The translations under genes and the position numbers were made by a program. Shown here piece by piece: positions 18,964 through 31,560 of a stretch of DNA of 64,000 nucleotides (positions are counted from its first letter, which is position 1; every line of letters starts with the position of its first letter). This DNA comes from Paracoccaceae bacterium. Lineage in GTDB: Bacteria > Pseudomonadota > Alphaproteobacteria > Rhodobacterales > Rhodobacteraceae. The notes beneath the pieces were generated by a model, which saw only the letters and a program-made list of their open reading frames with translations, made no database searches and was not told the DNA's origin. The DNA lies in NCBI GenBank assembly GCA_947476475.1, contig CANJQT010000007.1, positions 1 through 64,000 on the forward strand, written 5' to 3'.

Positions 18964-20403
18964 ATGGCCCAGAACCGCATGCTTCAGTTCGTCACGCGTG
19001 GCAAGGAAATGCCAGAAAAGCGCGCGGCCAGTCTGCGCAATCAGGATTTCGCTGAAATTTACCAGCAGTTCGCGGCCCAGAAGGCCGCCGAACAAGCGGG
19101 CCGTTGCAGCCAGTGCGGCGTGCCCTACTGCCAGACCCATTGCCCGCTGCACAACAATATCCCCGACTGGCTGCGCCTGACCGCCGAAGGCCGACTTCAG
19201 GAAGCCTATGAGTTGTCACAGGCCACCAACACTTTCCCGGAAATCTGTGGCCGCATCTGCCCACAGGACCGCCTGTGCGAAGGCAACTGCGTGATCGAAC
19301 AATCGGGCCACGGCACTGTCACCATTGGCGCGGTCGAAAAATACCTGACCGACACCGCCTGGGAACAGGGCTGGGTCAAACCCGTGGCCCCCAAGTCAGA
19401 GCGGGCCGAAAGCGTCGGCATCATCGGCGCGGGGCCGGGCGGACTTGCCGCAGCCGAGGCGTTGCGGCGCGCGGGGGTGCAGGTCACCGTCTATGACCGT
19501 TACGACCGGGCGGGCGGCCTGCTGACCTATGGCATCCCCGGCTTCAAGCTGGAAAAAGACGTAGTGATGCAACGGATTGCCCATCTGGAACAGGGTGGTG
19601 TGCAGTTTGTGCTGAATTGCAACGTGGGTGTCGATCTGTCGTTCGACGCGATCCGCGGCAAGCATGATGCGGTGCTGATAGCCACCGGCGTCTACAAGAC
19701 CCGCGATCTGGAAGGGCCGGGGGCCGGTCAGGCCGGGATCGTGCGGGCGATTGATTATCTGACGGCGTCCAACCGCAAGGGTTTTGGCGACGAGGTCCCG
19801 GAATATGACGCGGGCACCCTGAATGCGGCGGGCAAGCGGGTGGTGGTCATCGGCGGCGGCGATACGGCGATGGATTGCGTGCGCACCGCGATCCGGCAAG
19901 GGGCTGTGTCGGTCAAATGCCTTTATCGGCGCGACCGGGCCAATATGCCGGGCAGCCAGCGCGAAGTGCAGAATGCCGAGGAAGAAGGCGTGGAATTTGT
20001 CTGGCTTGCCGCGCCCAAGGGTTTTGCAGGCGGTGGCAAGGTCGAAGGCGTGCTGACCGAAAAGATGCGGCTGGGCGCGCCTGACGCCACTGGCCGCCAG
20101 TCGCCAGAGGTGATCGACGGTGCCGACTGGCTGGAACCGGCCGATCTGGTGATCAAGGCGCTGGGGTTTGAAGCCGAGGATCTGCCGAACCTGTGGGGGG
20201 TCGAGGCGCTGGCCGTGACCCGCTGGGGAACGATCAAGGCGGCATATGGAAGCCACGCGACCAGCCTGCCCGGCGTCTATGCGGTGGGCGATATCGTGCG
20301 CGGCGCCAGCCTTGTGGTATGGGCGATCCGCGATGGGCGCGAGGCGGCGGCCAGCATTCTGGACTATCTGGCGCAGGGCGCCGGACAGGTGGCGGCGGAG
20401 TGA
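18964..20403 (+). CDS. gltD: glutamate synthase small subunit
   Basis: RCSQCGVPYCQTHCPLHNNIPDWLRL; IIGAGPGGLAAAEALRRAGVQVTVYDRYDRAGGLLTYGIPGFKLEKDVV. Confidence 0.96.
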   Translation: MAQNRMLQFVTRGKEMPEKRAASLRNQDFAEIYQQFAAQKAAEQAGRCSQCGVPYCQTHCPLHNNIPDWLRLTAEGRLQEAYELSQATNTFPEICGRICPQDRLCEGNCVIEQSGHGTVTIGAVEKYLTDTAWEQGWVKPVAPKSERAESVGIIGAGPGGLAAAEALRRAGVQVTVYDRYDRAGGLLTYGIPGFKLEKDVVMQRIAHLEQGGVQFVLNCNVGVDLSFDAIRGKHDAVLIATGVYKTRDLEGPGAGQAGIVRAIDYLTASNRKGFGDEVPEYDAGTLNAAGKRVVVIGGGDTAMDCVRTAIRQGAVSVKCLYRRDRANMPGSQREVQNAEEEGVEFVWLAAPKGFAGGGKVEGVLTEKMRLGAPDATGRQSPEVIDGADWLEPADLVIKALGFEAEDLPNLWGVEALAVTRWGTIKAAYGSHATSLPGVYAVGDIVRGASLVVWAIRDGREAAASILDYLAQGAGQVAAE

Positions 20404-20431
20404 TGCCGATGGGCGTTTCCGGGGTATGCGC

Positions 20432-20467
20432 AACGTATGGCAAACGTATGGCTTTCAGCCATACGTT
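20432..20467. repeat. three copies of AACGTATGGC (two direct, one inverted), able to form an 11-bp stem with a 3-nt loop
   Basis: Copies at 20432-20441, 20443-20452 and, inverted, 20458-20467; AACGTATGGCT-TTC-AGCCATACGTT is a perfect hairpin. Confidence 0.9.
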
Positions 20468-20533
20468 GGACGGCAAGGCCCCTAGCCCATTCCGCGCGAT
20501 GGGTCAGTGAGTATGACGCAAAGGAAAGGTCCG

Positions 20534-21247
20534 ATGAGAAATGCCCTGCCGCTGTTCCTGCTGATGGCCAGCCCTGCCCTTGCCGCTGGCAAGTTCACTC
20601 CGCCACAAGGGTGTGAGGTCTTCATGACCGTGCAGCATTCAGACTGCCAGGTTTCGCAGCACTATACCTGCGAGGGCGAACCCAAGGGCGATCAATGGTC
20701 GGTCTATGAAGGGGCGGACGGGCCTTACTACATGTCGCGGATAGATAGCGAAACGCGCTGGATCGAAAGCCACGATCTGGTGACGCCAGAAAGCGACAAG
20801 CTGGGCACCGAGACGGACCCCGCCTCGTTCAGCGGGCTGCTGGAAAGCGGGCGCGATGATTTCGATTTCACCACCGAAAGCAGCAACGGCGAGGTGCGCC
20901 GCTATGTCGGCCATGACAAGCTGACCGGCCGCAAAATCACCATCGACGGGATCGAATTGGACCAGACCGAATTCGATCTGCAGACCTTTGCCGCGGACGG
21001 GTCGCTTTTGCACAGGCGCAGTGGCAATCAGATGATCAGTCGTGACTGGCGTTTGTTCTTTTCGGACACGGAACACTTTGAAAACGCCTTTGGCGACAAG
21101 GAAGACACGGTTTCGCGGCCGATGACGTTTGCCTTTCCGGGCGATGCGGGCTTCTTGTCGGCACGTCCGCAGTTCGGCTGTGACCAGATGATGACCGACG
21201 CGGGCGGGATCATCCCTGCCGCCTACCAGCCGGGGGCTGCGCCATGA
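20534..21247 (+). CDS. secreted/periplasmic hypothetical protein
   Basis: Signal peptide MRNALPLFLLMASPALAAGKF; intact ORF in a same-strand run. Confidence 0.7.
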   Translation: MRNALPLFLLMASPALAAGKFTPPQGCEVFMTVQHSDCQVSQHYTCEGEPKGDQWSVYEGADGPYYMSRIDSETRWIESHDLVTPESDKLGTETDPASFSGLLESGRDDFDFTTESSNGEVRRYVGHDKLTGRKITIDGIELDQTEFDLQTFAADGSLLHRRSGNQMISRDWRLFFSDTEHFENAFGDKEDTVSRPMTFAFPGDAGFLSARPQFGCDQMMTDAGGIIPAAYQPGAAP

Positions 21248-21665
21248 TCGAAGGGCATTGCCTGTGCGGTGCGGTCACGATCAGGGTGGCCGAACATGGT
21301 GGCTTTACCGGTGCCTGTCATTGCCGGATGTGCCAGCGCTGGTCAGGGGCGCTGTTTGTCAGCTTCAACGCGCCTGCTGCCGCAGTGACGGTGACGGGTG
21401 AGGTCGCGCGTTATCAGTCGTCAACGTTCGCCGAGCGGGGCTTTTGTCCGAAATGCGGATCGCATCTGTGGGTGCGCAATACCGACAGGGACGATGCGCC
21501 CTATGACCTGATACCCGGCTTGTTCGATGCCGCCCGCGACATTCCGCTGACAAGCGAGATCTATACTGACCGAGCGCTGCCCGGCCTTGCCCTTGCCGGC
21601 GACCACCGGCGCGCCACCCGCGCCGAATATGAAGCCAAAAATGCCCATATCGAAGGAGACGCCCC

Positions 21666-21669
<4 letters not shown>
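21244..21669 (+). CDS. GFA family (glutathione-dependent formaldehyde-activating-like) zinc protein
   Basis: GHCLCGAVTIRV; TGACHCRMCQRWSGALFVSF; RGFCPKCGSHLW. Confidence 0.92.
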
Positions 21670-26204
<4,535 letters not shown>

Positions 26205-26207
26205 CCG

Positions 26208-26717
26208 CTAGTCCAGCTCTGCCAGGCCTACGACATAATTCTTGCCGTAGGCTTGGGCGCATTTCGGACAGGTTGTATAAAAGAACCAGACGTCCTTCGC
26301 CTCGCGCCCTTTGGCACGGGCTGCAGCCAGCATCCGTGTGTGCCATTCCCGGACCTTGCGGTAAGGCCCTTCGAACACCCCGGTCAGAAAGTCGCCAGAG
26401 ACAAGCCGGGTTTCCTCGCCCGGGACCGGGCCGGTTACGGCAAACAGATGTTCGCCCGAGAAGGGGGACAAATCGCGCGACATGACCAGATACTGGTCCA
26501 TGGCAAAGGCGCCGGCATCCTCGATTGCCTCGCTGACGCGGCCAAACACGCCCGACATGTTCAGCGGGACATAGGCCAGCGAACGGGTCATCGCCCGCAC
26601 GAAGGGCTTGTCCGTGAAGTGCAGTTCCTGACCGTCCCAGCCTTCGGGGTTGAAGCGCGCGCAGCAGCCTGTGCTGTTGAAGGAGGAATCATAATGCGGC
26701 GTTTCATTGGTTTTCAT
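26208..26717 (-). CDS. conserved hypothetical protein with CxxC motif
   Basis: MKTNETPHYDSSFNSTGCCARFNPEGWDGQELHFTDKPFVRAMTRSLAYVPLNM...FFYTTCPKCAQAYGKNYVVGLAELD; purine-rich RBS AAGAAAGG upstream of 26717. Confidence 0.75.
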   Translation of the reverse strand: MKTNETPHYDSSFNSTGCCARFNPEGWDGQELHFTDKPFVRAMTRSLAYVPLNMSGVFGRVSEAIEDAGAFAMDQYLVMSRDLSPFSGEHLFAVTGPVPGEETRLVSGDFLTGVFEGPYRKVREWHTRMLAAARAKGREAKDVWFFYTTCPKCAQAYGKNYVVGLAELD

Positions 26718-27299
26718 GTGAGGGGCCTTTCTTGACAGATAGACATGCCAGACTGCATGTCCCGGCGCGCGACCTTGCGCATTGATCCGCGGCAATCCAT
26801 GCCCGAGGACGCCGGTTTTGCGCCAAAGACCGCCCCATCCGCTGACCATCAGAAAACCGATGAACGCCACCGGGGACTTCGGCCAGATGCCAGCGCCAAT
26901 GCATCAACCCGACCACCGCAGAGTCACTCAAAAAAGGGTGCCAGGAACAGCCAAACGTCTTGCAGATACCGATCGCGGCCAATTGGCCGGCCAGCCAAGG
27001 CGGGTTTCATGGCGCCGTCTTGGCAACGGGGCGGATCTGGCGCAGAGGGTGCCGTCATCGGTGAAACCTGACCCGGTAAAAAGCGCACCCGAACCGCAGT
27101 CGCGCGGCAGAAATTCCAACCTGGGAACCACATCGACTGACGAAAAACAGGCAGCCGATGCCGACGGAAACAAGGGGATGCTGACCATCGGCAGGGCAGG
27201 ATCTGTTCTGGCTAAGATTCTTGGTAGAATTGCCGTGAAACCCGGCAAGAAGCATAGTAATGTGGCACCGCGCCCGTGCACCACAAGAGTTAGTAACCC

Positions 27300-28214
27300 G
27301 TGCCAACGACCTATACGGATCAGTTTTACCTTATCGATCCCAGCGCGCCGCCCGCCGCAGGAACCGTCCTGACGGTTTATCGGTTCGATCTTGTGGATCA
27401 GAACAACAACAATCTGATCGGAAACGCGGCAAACGACAGCATTGATGGATCGGACATTTCGCGAACCTATCCGGGTGACACAGTCACGGTCACTGTCAAC
27501 GGTGTCACACGCACGATCACCGGAACCACATTCTATCTGGCTGACGGACGCAGGATTTTTACGCCCACCGACGGATCAAATCTGTATGAAGGGACTTTCG
27601 TCAGTTCAACCTTTGTCAGCACGCAGGGCAACCTTCCGGTCGGCAATCTTGGCCCGACCTGTTTTGCCATTGGAACCAGGATATCGACGATCGAGGGAGA
27701 GGTGCCCATCGAAGAACTGCGCCTTGGGGACCGGGTTCTGACGCTCGACAACGGTTATGAGCCGGTCCGCTGGATCGGCCGCCATGTGACAGACGCGACC
27801 GGCAGTTTTGCGCCCGTACAGTTTGCCAGCGGCGTCCTTGGCAACCACCAGGCGCTACTGGTGTCGCCGCAGCACCGGGTGCTGATGCAGGGCGCACGGA
27901 CCGAATTGCTGTTTGGCGAGACCGAGGTACTGATCGCGGCCATCCACATGGTGGGCAGGGCCGGGGTGACGCGGGTATATCAGCCCGAGGTCACCTACAT
28001 GCATTTGCTGTTTGATCGCCACGAGATCATCTTTGGCAACGGCGCGCCCAGTGAAAGTTTTCACCCCGGTGGGCTGATCCTGACCTGTGACCGTGCCCTG
28101 CGGGCCGAGATTGCCGCGATTTTCCCGGACTGTCCGGGCCTCAAGGCCGGGTGCAGGGTTGGTGCGGCGCGCCCGATGCTGAGCGGGCGCGAGGCATTGC
28201 TTCTGGCGGCCTGA
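27300..28214 (+). CDS. Hint (Hedgehog/intein-type) domain-containing protein
   Basis: GPTCFAIGTRISTIEGEVPIEELRLGDRVLTLDNGYEPVRWIGRH...LLVSPQHRVLM; GTG start. Confidence 0.85.
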   Translation: MPTTYTDQFYLIDPSAPPAAGTVLTVYRFDLVDQNNNNLIGNAANDSIDGSDISRTYPGDTVTVTVNGVTRTITGTTFYLADGRRIFTPTDGSNLYEGTFVSSTFVSTQGNLPVGNLGPTCFAIGTRISTIEGEVPIEELRLGDRVLTLDNGYEPVRWIGRHVTDATGSFAPVQFASGVLGNHQALLVSPQHRVLMQGARTELLFGETEVLIAAIHMVGRAGVTRVYQPEVTYMHLLFDRHEIIFGNGAPSESFHPGGLILTCDRALRAEIAAIFPDCPGLKAGCRVGAARPMLSGREALLLAA

Positions 28215-28264
28215 GTCTGATCCGGCCTTGACCCCAAGGGGGGGGGCATGGCTAAGGTTCGCGC

Positions 28265-29026
28265 ATGACAGAGGCAGCAAAGAAACCACGCAAGAGCCGG
28301 GCAAGAAAACCTGGCCCCAAGGCACCGAAGGCCGTCGAACTGCCATCCTGGGGCAGTCTTCTGCAGGCGGTGCCATGGGCCTTGGGGCGCGTGCTTTTCT
28401 ACGGCACGGCGGGCTTTCTGGCGTTGGTGGTGATTTATGCTTTCCTCAATCCGCGCCTGACGCCCTATCTGATGGCCGAACGGCTGCGTCAGGGCGGGAT
28501 CGAACGCAACTGGACGGCCATCGGGGATATGGCCCCGGACGTGGCGCGATCCTTCGTGGCGGCCGAAGATGCCGACTTTTGCAACCATTGGGGCTTTGAC
28601 GTGAAAGCCATCCGCAAGGCCATGGATGAAGGCGCGGGGCGCGGCGCCTCGACGATTTCGCAGCAGGTGACCAAGAATGTGTTCCTGTGGCAGGGCCGCA
28701 GTTGGCCGCGCAAGGCCCTCGAAGGGCTGATGACCCCGGTGGTCGAACTGGTCTGGACCAAGCGGCGGATCCTTGAGGTTTACCTCAATGTCGCGGAAAC
28801 CGGGCCGGGCATCTTTGGCGTGGATGCGGCCGCCCGGCATTATTTCGGGGTGCCCGCGGCGGATCTGAGCCCCGATCAGGCCGCGCGCATCGCGGCCGTA
28901 CTGCCCGACCCCAAGGGGCGCAATCCCGCCAAGAATTCAGGCTACATCCGGCGACGGGCCGCGCAAATCCGCTCAGGCGCCGAAACGATCAAGGCCGACG
29001 GGCGCGCCGCCTGTTTCGAGGATTGA
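28265..29026 (+). CDS. mtgA: monofunctional biosynthetic peptidoglycan transglycosylase
   Basis: RSFVAAEDADFCNHWGFDVKAIRKAMDEG...GRGASTISQQVTKNVFLWQGRSWPRKALE. Confidence 0.95.
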   Translation: MTEAAKKPRKSRARKPGPKAPKAVELPSWGSLLQAVPWALGRVLFYGTAGFLALVVIYAFLNPRLTPYLMAERLRQGGIERNWTAIGDMAPDVARSFVAAEDADFCNHWGFDVKAIRKAMDEGAGRGASTISQQVTKNVFLWQGRSWPRKALEGLMTPVVELVWTKRRILEVYLNVAETGPGIFGVDAAARHYFGVPAADLSPDQAARIAAVLPDPKGRNPAKNSGYIRRRAAQIRSGAETIKADGRAACFED

Positions 29027-29078
29027 TCGCCCCGCCCCCCGGCGCTATCAGGGATGCTGAACTGCCGGAAAGCATCCC

Positions 29079-29744
29079 ATGACCCGCCTTTACCACGTTC
29101 CCCTGTCACCCTTTTGCCGCAAGGTCCGCCTGACGCTGGCGGAAAAGAAGATCGAGGTGGAGCTGGTCGAGGAACGGTATTGGGAACAGGGCGCAGAATT
29201 CCTGCGCCGCAATCCGGCGGGCAAGGTGCCGGTGCTGAGGATCGAGAACCGCACCCTGTCGGAAAGCCAGGCGATTTGCGAATACCTGGAAGACACGATC
29301 CCCGAACCGCGCCTGATGCCGCGCGACGCAGATGGCCGCTATGAGGTGCGCAGGCTTTGCGCCTGGTTTGATGACAAGTTCCATGGCGAAGTGACCTCGA
29401 AGCTGCTTTATGAACGGGTCAACAAGAAGATGATGGGGCAGGGCTATCCGGATTCGAAGAATGTGAAATCTGGTGCCAGCCGGATCAAATATCACCTCGA
29501 TTACCTCAGCTGGCTTCTGGACCAACGCCGCTGGCTGGCGGGCGATCAGATGACGCTGGCCGATCTGACCGCCGCCGCGCATCTGTCCTCGCTCGACTAT
29601 ATTTCGGATGTAGACTGGAACCGTTCGCAGACGCTGAAGGACTGGTATTCGAAGATCAAATCCCGCCCGTCCTTCCGGTCGATCCTTGCCGATCAGATTT
29701 CGGGCTTCCCGCCACCTCCGCATTACGCCGATCTTGATTTCTGA
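29079..29744 (+). CDS. glutathione S-transferase family protein
   Basis: RLYHVPLSPFCRKVRLTLAEKKIEVELVEE; NPAGKVPVLRIENRTLSESQAICEYLED. Confidence 0.93.
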   Translation: MTRLYHVPLSPFCRKVRLTLAEKKIEVELVEERYWEQGAEFLRRNPAGKVPVLRIENRTLSESQAICEYLEDTIPEPRLMPRDADGRYEVRRLCAWFDDKFHGEVTSKLLYERVNKKMMGQGYPDSKNVKSGASRIKYHLDYLSWLLDQRRWLAGDQMTLADLTAAAHLSSLDYISDVDWNRSQTLKDWYSKIKSRPSFRSILADQISGFPPPPHYADLDF

Positions 29745-29772
29745 GGTGGGGGCGGTGGTTTGGCCCGAAGAC

Positions 29773-29885
29773 GGGGGGCGCTGCCCCCGGACCCCCGGGA
29801 TATTTTCGGACAGAAAATGCAGATGACCCATTTTCTGTCCGAAAATATCCTCGGGAGAGCGCGAGAGGGCAGACAGCCCTCTCGC
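29773..29885. repeat. three consecutive stem-loops between the GST gene and radC
   Basis: GGGGGC-GCT-GCCCCC (29774-29788); perfect 21-bp arms GGATATTTTCGGACAGAAAAT (29798-29818) / ATTTTCTGTCCGAAAATATCC (29830-29850); perfect 10-bp arms GCGAGAGGGC (29861-29870) / GCCCTCTCGC (29876-29885). Confidence 0.92.
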
Positions 29886-29963
29886 CTGAATGCGGCGGGC
29901 GGGCTCTGTTCGACGAGGGCGCGCGTTAACCTTTCCTAAACCATGAGGCCGCAGGATCGGTGC

Positions 29964-30728
29964 ATGAGCCAACCCCCGCATGCCTTTCGGGAAGCCCCGC
30001 TTCCCCTGTTCGACCCCGACGAAGCGCCGGTGGCTGTGCTGCCGGACGGGCGGCTACCTTCCTACATCCGTGATCACCGCCAGCGGTTGCGCGAACGGTT
30101 CATGGCGGGTGGGGCGGCGGCCTTGCCGGACTACGAACTTTTGGAGCTGGTCCTGTTTCGCGCCATTCCGCGGCAGGATGTCAAACCGCTGGCGCGGCGG
30201 CTTCTGGATCTGTTCGGCGATTTCAGCGCGGTGATTTCGGCCCCGGTGGCGCAGCTGGAACAGGTGGCGGGTGTCGGCCCCGCCGTTGTGCAGGAACTGA
30301 AGATCGTCGAGGCTGCCGCCCACCGATTGGCGCGGTCAAAGGTGATGCACCGGCCGGTTCTGTCGTCCTGGGATCAGTTGCTGGACTATTGCCGGGCGGC
30401 GATGGGGCACCGGGCGACCGAACAGTTCCGCATCCTTTTTCTGGACCGCAAGAACCTGCTGATCGCCGATGAGGAACAGGCCAAAGGCACGGTCGATCAT
30501 GTGCCGGTCTATCCGCGCGAGGTGGTCAAGCGGGCGCTGGAGTTGAACGCAAGCGCGCTGATCCTGGTGCACAATCACCCGTCCGGCGATCCGACCCCGT
30601 CAGAGGCGGATATTCTGGTGACCAACCAGATCCTTGACGCGGCCAACACGATGGGAATTGTCCTGCATGACCATCTGGTGATTGGCCGCGCCGCAGTGCT
30701 GAGCTTTCGCAGTCAGGGCCTTATCTGA
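29964..30728 (+). CDS. radC: RadC family protein (JAB/MPN)
   Basis: LPDYELLELVLFRAIPRQDVKPLARRLL; LILVHNHPSGDPTPSEADI. Confidence 0.95.
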   Translation: MSQPPHAFREAPLPLFDPDEAPVAVLPDGRLPSYIRDHRQRLRERFMAGGAAALPDYELLELVLFRAIPRQDVKPLARRLLDLFGDFSAVISAPVAQLEQVAGVGPAVVQELKIVEAAAHRLARSKVMHRPVLSSWDQLLDYCRAAMGHRATEQFRILFLDRKNLLIADEEQAKGTVDHVPVYPREVVKRALELNASALILVHNHPSGDPTPSEADILVTNQILDAANTMGIVLHDHLVIGRAAVLSFRSQGLI

Positions 30729-30730
30729 CC

Positions 30731-31453
30731 TTAAGGTGCGGGCGCGGGAAGGCTGTCGATAGCGATGTCGATCTGCTTTCCGGGCGCGGTGCAGGCGGGC
30801 ATGGCCAGGGTCAGGGCACCTGCTGCGAGCGTCCCGTCTGGCTGGAGGCGGAAGGTCATGGCCAGAAGATCGTGCCCGCAATTGGCAGCGTCCACCGCGG
30901 CAAGAAGCCGTGCCGGACTGGTTCCGGTGGCGACGGGCAGGGTCAGGAGTTCGGCCTGCGGGCCTGCGGTTGGATCCCCCAGAAGGGTCAGGAAACCGCC
31001 CGTCGCAAGATTGGGCTGACCGGGATCGGTGGAACTGATCGGCGGGCTGGTGCCGGGGCGCGCGGCGCGCAAGTGCAGGCCCGGCAGGCCAACTGGAACC
31101 AGCGCCAGACGCGCGACGTCGGCGAGATCGGCGACCGGGGCGCTGGCGGTCAGGCGGGTGCCATCTGTCAGCGTCATATCAACCTGGGCGGGGGTGGACA
31201 GCGCGGGCAGGGCCAGTGTCAGCTGGCCCTGATCATCGGTCAGCGCAGAAAAGCGCAGGCCGGAATGGACGATGGTGACACTGTCGAGCGGATGGCAGGG
31301 GGCGGTCAGGGTGACGGTGACCATCGCCGGGACCTGCGGCATCAGACGCAGTGCCGGATCGGCGCAGCTTTGCGCGGCACTGGCCGTCTGCGTCAGCGTG
31401 GTAAAGGCCGTCACGGCCAGAATCAGATGAAAGATGCGAGTCCGGATCATCAT
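30731..31453 (-). CDS. secreted hypothetical protein
   Basis: Signal peptide MMIRTRIFHLILAVTAFTTLTQTASAAQSCADP; beta-rich, A/L/T-rich body. Confidence 0.65.
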   Translation of the reverse strand: MMIRTRIFHLILAVTAFTTLTQTASAAQSCADPALRLMPQVPAMVTVTLTAPCHPLDSVTIVHSGLRFSALTDDQGQLTLALPALSTPAQVDMTLTDGTRLTASAPVADLADVARLALVPVGLPGLHLRAARPGTSPPISSTDPGQPNLATGGFLTLLGDPTAGPQAELLTLPVATGTSPARLLAAVDAANCGHDLLAMTFRLQPDGTLAAGALTLAMPACTAPGKQIDIAIDSLPAPAP

Positions 31454-31560
31454 GTCCCTCGGCGTTGCTCTGGCTGGTTTAGCGCAGGATCGTGCCGGGG
31501 TCATGGGCGAAAAACCGGGGCGTGATCGGGTCGCGCCCCGGCGGGTCATTCGTGAACCGT

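Noticed and set aside
26928-27284. 118-aa minus-strand ORF in the gap before the Hint gene
   Set aside because: Pro/Arg/Ser-rich composition, no motif, overlaps several equally long ORFs; not supported as coding.
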